Below are positions 1-6,053 of a DNA stretch of 7,517 bases, piece by piece (positions within the stretch are counted from its first letter, which is position 1; each line of letters starts with the position of its first letter). This DNA comes from Gammaproteobacteria bacterium (GTDB lineage: Bacteria; Pseudomonadota; Gammaproteobacteria; UBA7966), in assembly GCA_003485715.1 (NCBI GenBank), contig DNIF01000228.1:1-7517 (forward strand), in the 5' to 3' direction. The position numbers were made by a program, and so were the translations under genes. The notes under the pieces were generated by a model. The model was not told the DNA's origin. It did no database searches and was given only the letters and a program-made list of their open reading frames with translations.

Positions 1-1
1 C

Positions 2-1258
2 TACGGCTTCAACAAGTCGCACTCCGCGGCCTATGCGCTGGTCGCCTATCAGACCGCCTGGCTCAAGACTCACTATCCCGCTCATTTCATGTCGGCCGTC
101 TTGTCGGCCGACATGGATCACACCGATAAGGTGGTCGGCCTCATCAACGAATGCCGCCGCATGAATCTGCGGCTGCTGCCGCCAGACATCCACGCCAGCC
201 AGTACCGCTTCACTGTGGCCGCACCGGATGCGATCCGTTATGGCCTGGGTGCCGTGCGCGGCGTGGGTCTTGGCGCGCTGGAGGGGATGTTCAACGAACG
301 CGCCCGCGGTCGCTTCCGTGATCTCTTCGATCTCTGTCAGCGCATCGACACGCGCAAGCTCAACCGGCGCGCACTCGAGGCGCTCATCAAGTGCGGCGCG
401 CTGGATGATCTCGGTGCCCATCGGGCGAGCCTGCTGGCGAGTCTGGAGGCGGCGCTCTGCCTCGCCGGGCAGGCTGAGCGCAACGCCGAGGTCGGTCAGG
501 ACGATCTGTTCGGCCTCGGTGCCCCTCTGCCAGACCTGACCCCAGGCGGGCGAACGACAGCCGCTGCATCCGCAGATGCTTCCTTCGTGAACGTCAGCGA
601 ATGGGATGTCGATTCCCGCCTGATGGCGGAGAAGGAAACACTGGGGCTGTACCTCACGGGCCATCCCTTCGATCGCTGGCGTGCCGAGCTCGATCTCCTC
701 ACCGGCGGCCCGCTCGATGACCTGCGCACCGGTCGTCGCTGCGTGGCCGGTCTGATGCTGGGCATCCGGGTGCTCAACAGTCGGCGGGGCCGCATGGCGG
801 TCGCCACCCTGGACGATGGCACCGCGCGGGTGGAATGCACACTCTACAGCGAGGTCTTCGGTCAGGCGGCCGATCTGCTGGTGAAGGATCAGGTGATCGT
901 GATCGATGGTCAGGTGGCCGTGGACGACTTCACCGGCGGCTTTGCCGTGACCGCTGAACGCGTCTTCGATCTGGACGGCGCGCGCGCTACCTTTGGCCGG
1001 CAACTGGCCATCGAGGCGGATCTCGCCAACACGGATCGCGCGACGGCGCGGGCCCTGTTCGAGGCGATGAGCGCCCACGCCCCCGGGCGCTGCCCGGTGC
1101 TGCTTCGTTGTCGCGAGGCGGATGCCGAGGCCTGGTACCGGCTCGGCGAACGCTGGCGCGTGCGCCCCACGGAGGGCCTGCTCACCCGCCTGCGCGCCCT
1201 GCCAGGCATCACCCGCGCGATGGTGGAATACCCGCCGGCGGCAACACCGGCGGAATGA
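2..1258 (+). CDS. dnaE: DNA polymerase III subunit alpha, C-terminal part (5' truncated by window edge)
   Basis: This is the C-terminal 418 codons of the replicative DNA polymerase III alpha subunit, the catalytic chain of the chromosomal replicase; the E. coli protein has 1160 residues, so the PHP and palm domains lie upstream of the window. The frame is already open at base 2, reading YGFNKSHSAAYALVAYQT, a near-exact match to a conserved DnaE segment. Fragment residues about 105-150 are the helix-hairpin-helix region (FDLCQRIDTRKLNRRALE). Residues 166-170 read QDDLF (bases 497-511), the internal beta-clamp binding motif, corresponding to QADMF in E. coli. Then come the conserved EKETLGLYLTGHP segment, an OB-fold (about 245-326, with TLDDGTARVE and VDDFTGG) and the C-terminal tau-binding domain ending after RWRVRP and a short PPAATPAE tail. 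It ends at TGA 1256-1258 with no sign of a frameshift. In many gammaproteobacteria accA follows dnaE; here it does not follow directly. Confidence 0.98.
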   Translation, partial: YGFNKSHSAAYALVAYQTAWLKTHYPAHFMSAVLSADMDHTDKVVGLINECRRMNLRLLPPDIHASQYRFTVAAPDAIRYGLGAVRGVGLGALEGMFNERARGRFRDLFDLCQRIDTRKLNRRALEALIKCGALDDLGAHRASLLASLEAALCLAGQAERNAEVGQDDLFGLGAPLPDLTPGGRTTAAASADASFVNVSEWDVDSRLMAEKETLGLYLTGHPFDRWRAELDLLTGGPLDDLRTGRRCVAGLMLGIRVLNSRRGRMAVATLDDGTARVECTLYSEVFGQAADLLVKDQVIVIDGQVAVDDFTGGFAVTAERVFDLDGARATFGRQLAIEADLANTDRATARALFEAMSAHAPGRCPVLLRCREADAEAWYRLGERWRVRPTEGLLTRLRALPGITRAMVEYPPAATPAE

Positions 1259-1354
1259 AGGATCGCAAGCACCGAGCCGGCGGCTGTCCCCGACCAAACC
1301 CGCCCACCATCATCCACACTTCGGAGAGTCCTTGGACGCGGGCACGACAGGGCG

Positions 1355-1387
1355 CGCGATGCCGTAAAGGCGGCCACCTTCATCGCG
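1355..1387. other. Bulged inverted repeat in the gap after dnaE
   Basis: CGCGATG at 1355-1361 pairs with CATCGCG at 1381-1387. Inside it AAGG (1367-1370) pairs with CCTT (1377-1380) around a six-base loop, leaving a five-base bulge (CCGTA) on the left side. As RNA it could form an 11-bp interrupted stem about 100 bases after the dnaE stop. No T-run follows, so it does not look like a standard intrinsic terminator. The rest of the 1259-1520 gap holds only a near-palindrome AGCCG-G-CGGCT at 1275-1285 and no promoter that I could call. Chance formation is possible in DNA this GC-rich. Confidence 0.35.
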
Positions 1388-1508
1388 GTGTTCCGTCACA
1401 TGCCTGTCATCTGCATCGGGCAAAGTGCAGAGTATCGTTGCGCGCGGTGATTCAACTCGTTACTCGCACGCAGTCCCCGGCTCGGTCCGGTCCCTGCCCG
1501 CCTGCCCC

Positions 1509-1515
1509 GAGGTGA
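1509..1515 (+). promoter_or_regulatory. Strong Shine-Dalgarno sequence setting the start at 1521
   Basis: GAGGTGA at 1509-1515, continuing to a T at 1516, matches the anti-Shine-Dalgarno consensus GGAGGTGAT almost completely and lies five bases before the ATG at 1521. No other candidate start of the large exported protein (GTG 1425, ATG 1515, ATG 1620) has a comparable site. It therefore decides the start call. Confidence 0.7.
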
Positions 1516-1520
1516 TGGCC

Positions 1521-4500
1521 ATGCAGCGTCCTTCCTGTGCCTCGCCTGGCACTGCCCCGCATCCCTCACGCCCACTGCAACCGCCCAAGGCTGCCCCGGG
1601 CGTGGCACGAACGCTGGGCATGGCCTGCCGTCGCCTGCTCGCGGGGCTCGGTCTGATCTTCCTGGCACAAGTTGCAACCGCCGCCGTCCTGCCTTTCGAT
1701 TACACCCTCGACAATCGCTACCAGACCAGCGCCGGTGTGTACGACGCCTCCGGGCAGCTCATCCGCACGCTGTGGAGCAACCGCACGCGCGAGGCCGGCC
1801 CCCATCAGGGCGAGTGGGATGGCCGCGACGACGAGGGACGGCCCTGGCAGGGCGCCGGTCCGGTGCAGGTGCGGGTGCTGGCCCACAACGTGAGCTACCG
1901 CTGGGAAGGGGTGATCGGCAACAGCGCGCGCGATCCGCTCTCGCCCACCAAACACGACTACCAGTACTTCATGCGCGATCTCGTAGTCAGCGGGGAGCGC
2001 GTCTACACCCTGCAGGAATCCGAGGGCTGGATACCGCGGGTGCGCTTCCATCAAACGGCCGACCTCAATGCCGATTGGGCACCCTTGCCCGGCCTGGTGA
2101 ACCTGCGCGGCGGTTTCAACTACATCAATCACCTCGCCACCGATGGTGAGCGTGTGTATGCGGCCCGGCAGGGTTTCGACCGCGAGGACGCCTCCGGGGC
2201 CATGCACGCCGCCTTCATCGTGGTGCTGGATCCCGACCTCAGCCGCGAGATCCCGCTCGCCGCCTCGCGTCCAACCTGCACCACCGCCGGCCGCACGCCC
2301 TTCCAGGGTATCGGCGACTGCTACAACGACGGCCGCACCGCGGCCGCCTTCCAGAGCGCCATCGACATCGTGGATGTGCATCGCGGCAAGGCGGTGCGTC
2401 AGAACGACGTGACCGGCCTCGCCGTGCAGCCCGGTGCGCGTGGGCGCCTCCTCTTTGCCGCCCACGGCGGGATCGACGCCCTGCACGTGCTCGACAAGCG
2501 CACCGGTCAGCGCCTGCAAGTGCTGCCCCTGCCCGGAGTGGCGAACCTCGCCGTCTGTCGCAACGACACGCAATCGGGCGCGACCACCGAGCTCTGGGCC
2601 ATCCATCGCGGGGCAGCGGGGCATGCCGTGGTGAGCCGCTTCACGGTGGACACCCAGCGGGGGCAGGTCGCGGCCCAGCCAGGGCTTACCCTGCCCGGGC
2701 CCATGATTCCGCTCGCCCTGGCGCTGTCGCCGAGCTGCGCGGAGCTCGCCGTGATTGCCGGTGGCGAGCGCCAGCAGGTGCTCGGTTTCGACCCCCGCAC
2801 CGGCGTGCAGCGCTGGGCCCTGGGCGAGGCGGGCGGCTATCGGAGCAATGGCCCCGAGGTCCGCCCGCAGCGCTTCTCCTTCATTGATCGGGTGGACGAG
2901 GCGCGCGGGCAGGTGAGCGAGTTCGGCCTGCTGGATTACGCCCCGAACGGCGATCTCTTCGTCGGCGACCCGGGGCTCACCCGCGTGCAACGCTTCGATA
3001 GCGCGCGGCGGGTCGTGGATACTGCCCTGTGGGCACCCTTGCACTACAACATCCGCGTGGACCAGAACGACCCCTCGCGGGTGTTCCGTGGTTTCCACGA
3101 ATACGCCATGCAGTATGGCGAGCCCATCGCGCGCGCTTGGCGACTGGTGCGCTACTACGGCGACAGCCTGCCGACGGGTGAGGGGCGTCTGTCCCAGGGG
3201 CGCGTGGACAGCGGCTTCAACAGCCTCGTCACCCTGCCTGACGGGCGTACCCTGGGTCTCGCGCCGGATGCCGCCGGCCTGCAACTTGCCGTGCTCGAGG
3301 TGCCGAAGGACGCGCCGCTGCGCCCGGCCGGCCAGCGCCTGCCGCGGTTCCAGTTCCTGCGTGCGGACGGGACGCTCGAATCCGTGCGTTACGGGCGGGT
3401 CGGTGAACACTTCGCGGAGTTCACCGACCGCCGCTTCGAGGGATTGGACGCCCGGGGCGATGCGCGCTGGGCCTCTGCCACGGTCGTGGCCCGGGTGGCG
3501 CGCGGTGCCAACGATCCGCGGGTGCTGCCGTATTTTGGCATCGCCCGCATCAACGCCACCTTCGAAAGTGGGCTGCGCCTGTTGTTCGATCCGCAGCCCA
3601 CCGGGCGGCGCAGTTTCCACCTGGCCGCCGCCGCGCCTGACGGTAACCAGTGGCGCTGGCGGGCCAGCCCGGAGGAGGGCGGCTTCGACCTCGCCGAGCC
3701 GGACGGCCGCTTCGACGCCAGCCAGCCCTGGTACGCGGCCATGGCCGTGACCACCCTCGGCCGCCACGCCGTCTACAACTACCACGGCGAGGCCTGGACC
3801 TCCGACATCCACGGTAGCGGCTCCCCGGGCCAGGCCAACCAGTTTCTCCACTTCGACGAATCCGGCCTGTTTCTTGGCCAGTTCGGCACGCCGAACCAGA
3901 TGGACATCCCACCCTCGACCGCCGGGGTGGCGGGCAACAGCTTCTCGCTGCAACTGGTGCGCGCCAACGAGGCCCTCTACCTGCTGCACAACTCGGAGAA
4001 CGCCCACGCCGGCATCCATCTGTGGCGCCTGGATGGGGTGGATCACCTGCGCTGGTTCAGCGGCAGCGGCAGCCCGGGAGGCGGCCGGCTGCGGCTTGCG
4101 GCCGAGGCGGCCACGGCTGCTCCCACGGCGGCGGCGGCCGTCGCCATACCGCGGCCGGCCGGCCTGACGGCACATCTCGCCGGCGGCCGGGTGTTGCTGA
4201 CCTGGCAGCCGGCACCGGGCGGCGTGACGGCGACGGAAGTGGAGCGTCTCGCCACCACCTTCACCGGTCAACGCTTCCAGACGGTCGCCAGCCTGCCGGT
4301 CGGCCAGACCCGCTGGTCCGACAGCCAGCCCGAACTCGGGCACCCCGTCGTCTACCGGCTGCGCTACCGCCAGGGCAATGCCCGCGGCGACTACTCCCAG
4401 CATGTGCGACTCAGCCTGCCTTTCCAGCGCCAGGTGGTGTATGCGGAAGATTTCGAGGGTCAGGCCTGGCGTCAGCCGGGTGGCCAGCTCCCGCACTGGA

Positions 4501-5051
4501 CCTGCGTCGGCCAGCAACCGGGCAGCGGTTTCTGTGGCCCGGTGGGCCAGCCCGGACAGAATCAGGCCTTCCGTGTCGCCGTAGTCACGAGCGAGCCAGG
4601 GCTGCGCCTGAGCCGGGGTTGGCTCGCCCAGCCGCTACTGCCCGTGCTCAACCGTGCGCTGGCGCGGCGGCGCGGCGCGGCCCCGGAGCAGTTTGAAGTG
4701 AGCTTCGACTTCTGGATGTCGCCGCTGCCGGCGACCGGCCGGCTGCGTGGCCGGGTGGAGATCGAACCGGGAGGCGGGATGCACACCTTCGCTCGGCTGG
4801 GCGGGCTGTTCTGGCTCAGCCCGGTGGGGGAGTTCGATGCGGCGAGCGGTCTGGTGCGGGGACGCGCCCGGCAGGTGCTGACCGTGCTGCCGAACGGCCG
4901 CCCGGACCACGGCGTGACGCACTTCCTCTCCAACGACGCCCCACGCCTGCACGTGCAGGTCGGCTTCCAGGGGGAGGGCCTGTCACCCGGCCTGCCGCTC
5001 GAGATCCGCGTGGACAACCTGCAGGTGACACGCCTGGTGCCGCTACCCTGA
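1521..5051 (+). CDS. Large exported multidomain protein (FlgD-like Ig, beta-propeller-like, FN3-like, jelly-roll-like); function unknown
   Basis: This 1176-residue protein is not one I can name. The start at 1521 is chosen for its Shine-Dalgarno sequence; the open frame extends upstream to GTG 1425. A signal peptide with an unusually long N-region is visible: about 33 residues, then MACRRLLAGLGLIFLAQVATAA, with cleavage near residue 55. If ATG 1620 is the true start, the signal is of ordinary length. Residues about 60-123 resemble the FlgD Ig-like fold (VYDASGQLIRTLW, then WDGRDDEG at 99-106). Residues about 150-850 carry scattered propeller-like blades: SGERVYTL (156), DGERVYAA (207), an NHL-type NGDLFVGDPGLTRVQRFD (476-493) and LPDGRTLGLA. 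An Ala-rich linker (857-876) leads to an FN3-like domain (878-968) and a C-terminal beta-rich region (972-1172) ending EIRVDNLQVTRL, typical of jelly-roll carbohydrate-binding folds. Possible disulfide pairs are C253/C267, C346/C406 and C995/C1005. It is probably periplasmic or surface-exposed. Carbohydrate binding is an inference from fold and neighbours. Alternatives are an adhesin or a lyase-like propeller enzyme. Confidence 0.85.
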   Translation: MQRPSCASPGTAPHPSRPLQPPKAAPGVARTLGMACRRLLAGLGLIFLAQVATAAVLPFDYTLDNRYQTSAGVYDASGQLIRTLWSNRTREAGPHQGEWDGRDDEGRPWQGAGPVQVRVLAHNVSYRWEGVIGNSARDPLSPTKHDYQYFMRDLVVSGERVYTLQESEGWIPRVRFHQTADLNADWAPLPGLVNLRGGFNYINHLATDGERVYAARQGFDREDASGAMHAAFIVVLDPDLSREIPLAASRPTCTTAGRTPFQGIGDCYNDGRTAAAFQSAIDIVDVHRGKAVRQNDVTGLAVQPGARGRLLFAAHGGIDALHVLDKRTGQRLQVLPLPGVANLAVCRNDTQSGATTELWAIHRGAAGHAVVSRFTVDTQRGQVAAQPGLTLPGPMIPLALALSPSCAELAVIAGGERQQVLGFDPRTGVQRWALGEAGGYRSNGPEVRPQRFSFIDRVDEARGQVSEFGLLDYAPNGDLFVGDPGLTRVQRFDSARRVVDTALWAPLHYNIRVDQNDPSRVFRGFHEYAMQYGEPIARAWRLVRYYGDSLPTGEGRLSQGRVDSGFNSLVTLPDGRTLGLAPDAAGLQLAVLEVPKDAPLRPAGQRLPRFQFLRADGTLESVRYGRVGEHFAEFTDRRFEGLDARGDARWASATVVARVARGANDPRVLPYFGIARINATFESGLRLLFDPQPTGRRSFHLAAAAPDGNQWRWRASPEEGGFDLAEPDGRFDASQPWYAAMAVTTLGRHAVYNYHGEAWTSDIHGSGSPGQANQFLHFDESGLFLGQFGTPNQMDIPPSTAGVAGNSFSLQLVRANEALYLLHNSENAHAGIHLWRLDGVDHLRWFSGSGSPGGGRLRLAAEAATAAPTAAAAVAIPRPAGLTAHLAGGRVLLTWQPAPGGVTATEVERLATTFTGQRFQTVASLPVGQTRWSDSQPELGHPVVYRLRYRQGNARGDYSQHVRLSLPFQRQVVYAEDFEGQAWRQPGGQLPHWTCVGQQPGSGFCGPVGQPGQNQAFRVAVVTSEPGLRLSRGWLAQPLLPVLNRALARRRGAAPEQFEVSFDFWMSPLPATGRLRGRVEIEPGGGMHTFARLGGLFWLSPVGEFDAASGLVRGRARQVLTVLPNGRPDHGVTHFLSNDAPRLHVQVGFQGEGLSPGLPLEIRVDNLQVTRLVPLP

Positions 5052-5068
5052 CGCGGCCTTGAGTTCTT

Positions 5069-5122
5069 CCCCAACATTGGCAACGAACGTCTGGACGTTG
5101 GGGTTCCTGACGCCACCCCAAC
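5069..5122. repeat. Palindromic intergenic element with competing CCCCAAC/GTTGGGG stems
   Basis: Three related segments alternate: CCCCAAC (5069-5075), GTTGGGGT (5097-5104) and ACCCCAAC (5115-5122). The middle one can pair perfectly with the right one (8 bp, 10-base loop) or with the left one (7 bp, 21-base loop), and the smaller hairpin AACGT-CTGG-ACGTT (5086-5099) overlaps both, so the folds exclude one another. The right end reads CCCCAACCTACG, which resembles, from memory, the common small palindromic GTTGGG...CCCAACCTACG repeats found between genes in many beta- and gammaproteobacteria. It begins 17 bases after the upstream stop codon. No T-run follows, so a terminator role is possible but not shown. 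Confidence 0.6.
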
Positions 5123-5161
5123 CTACGCTGGCCGAGCCGTTACGTTTCTTGCCTGGTGCAA

Positions 5162-5181
5162 GTGGCCTCCCGGCAGGCCAC
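5162..5181. other. Perfect 7-bp hairpin upstream of the export gene
   Basis: GTGGCCT (5162-5168) and AGGCCAC (5175-5181) form a perfect stem around a six-base CCCGGC loop. It sits 67 bases before the ATG at 5249. No T-tract follows, so it could be a leader mRNA structure, a protein-binding site or a remnant terminator. No convincing -35/-10 pair is visible in the gap from 5052 to 5248. Confidence 0.4.
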
Positions 5182-5238
5182 AGGTGTTCTGGCCCCGGGA
5201 AGCCGGATATCCTCGGCCCACCCGTTTCCAGCCCGACC

Positions 5239-5242
5239 GGAG
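5239..5242 (+). promoter_or_regulatory. Ribosome binding site for the polysaccharide export gene
   Basis: GGAG at 5239-5242 lies six bases before ATG 5249. It supports that start over the ATG at 5156, which lies farther upstream in the same frame, would add 31 residues and would bury the signal peptide. Confidence 0.7.
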
Positions 5243-5248
5243 CCTTCG

Positions 5249-5947
5249 ATGCCTCTCAAGCCCCCGGGGCCGCTGACCGCCCTCTGCCTCGCCCTCGTGC
5301 TCACGTCTTCGCCCGCCTGGGCGCGCGAGCCGATCCGTTCACCGGCTGACCGGCCCATTTCCCGCCCCGCTGGTATCACCGAGCCCATGGGACCACCGAC
5401 TCCGCCCCCACCGGAGGCGGTCGTGCCAGCCGAGCTAGGCGATCTGCCCGCGGAAGAGCGCGCCAAGTATCGGCTGCATCCCGGCGACACCATCATGATC
5501 TCGGTGTGGCGCGAACAGGAACTCACGCTGGAGACCAGCGTGCGCCCGGACGGCGGGATCTCCTTCCCGCTGGCGGGCGACATCCACGTGGCCGGGCTGT
5601 CGGTGGAGGAGGTGCGTCAGCAGATCGCCAAGCGGCTGGAGGAGTTCATCCCGGACCCGGAGGTCGCCGTGATCGCCCGCCAGTTGCTGGGCAATGTGGT
5701 CTATGTGGTGGGCCGGGTGGCGCGCCCGGGGGAGTTCCCCATCCGCGGCCGGGTGGATGTGTTGCAGGCGCTGGCCATCGCCGGCGGCACCACCACCTTC
5801 GCCGATCTGGACGACATGCGCATCCTGCGTCGCGACGCAGAGGGCGTGCAGAAGGCGCTGGAGTTCGACTACAGCGACGTGGTGCGGGGCAAACGCCTGG
5901 ACCAGAACATCCTGCTGCAGCCCGGTGACACGGTCATCGTGCCCTGA
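5249..5947 (+). CDS. Polysaccharide biosynthesis/export protein (Wza/OPX family, Poly_export plus SLBB), short form
   Basis: This 232-residue protein belongs to the outer-membrane polysaccharide export (OPX, Wza-like) family, which forms the periplasmic to outer-membrane end of the export channel for capsule or exopolysaccharide. A signal peptide (MPLKPPGPLTALCLALVL, cleavage after AWA at residue 25) is followed by a Pro-rich linker (28-66). The Poly_export domain spans about 73-143: YRLHPGDTIMISVWRE, then SVRPDGGISFPLAGDI and GLSVEEVRQQIAKRL. An SLBB domain starts at about 149 (VVYVVGRVARPGEFPI, then LQALAIAGGTT). The chain ends in the typical ILLQPGDTVIVP. E. coli Wza has about 379 residues, an N-terminal lipid-modified Cys and a C-terminal helix that crosses the outer membrane. 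Here there is one SLBB unit, no C-terminal helix, and the only Cys in the signal region (residue 13) is preceded by Leu, so there is no lipobox. The beta-barrel gene follows after 106 bases, probably in the same transcript. The family call is secure; the polymer is unknown. Confidence 0.93.
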   Translation: MPLKPPGPLTALCLALVLTSSPAWAREPIRSPADRPISRPAGITEPMGPPTPPPPEAVVPAELGDLPAEERAKYRLHPGDTIMISVWREQELTLETSVRPDGGISFPLAGDIHVAGLSVEEVRQQIAKRLEEFIPDPEVAVIARQLLGNVVYVVGRVARPGEFPIRGRVDVLQALAIAGGTTTFADLDDMRILRRDAEGVQKALEFDYSDVVRGKRLDQNILLQPGDTVIVP

Positions 5948-5966
5948 GGCGGGCGGGGCGGCGGCA

Positions 5967-6018
5967 GAGCGGATGCACGGTGCCATGGTCAACGGCTGCA
6001 CTTTTCCCGGATCCGCTC
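5967..6018. other. 8-bp inverted repeat in the leader of the beta-barrel gene
   Basis: GAGCGGAT (5967-5974) is the exact inverse complement of ATCCGCTC (6011-6018), with 36 bases between them. It begins 20 bases after the export gene stop and ends 35 bases before ATG 6054. It could form a long-loop mRNA structure or be a binding site. Chance is a serious alternative in GC-rich DNA. Confidence 0.3.
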
Positions 6019-6053
6019 GGGTGAACGGCCCGCTGGCCTTGCGGCCGGCTGCC

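Noticed and set aside
1438..1466. A promoter-like pair TTGCGC and TACTCG with 17-base spacing
   Set aside because: The -10 box matches only two of six consensus bases, so it is not better than chance.
1108..1515. A 135-codon + strand frame spanning the dnaE end and the gap
   Set aside because: More than a third of it overlaps dnaE in another frame, the rest is rich in Arg, Pro and Ala with no domain, and it looks like a GC-driven chance frame.
4072..4170. Very GC-rich, repetitive-looking stretch within the large gene
   Set aside because: It encodes an Ala-rich linker between the propeller-like region and the FN3-like domain; the GC runs follow from Ala and Gly codons and the frame is intact.
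1566..4517. A 983-codon open frame on the - strand opposite the large exported protein gene
   Set aside because: Its codons lie exactly antiparallel to the sense codons, so it stays open simply because TTA, CTA and TCA are avoided in this GC-rich gene. The product has no signal, no recognisable domain and an odd composition, while the + strand product has clear domains and a signal peptide.
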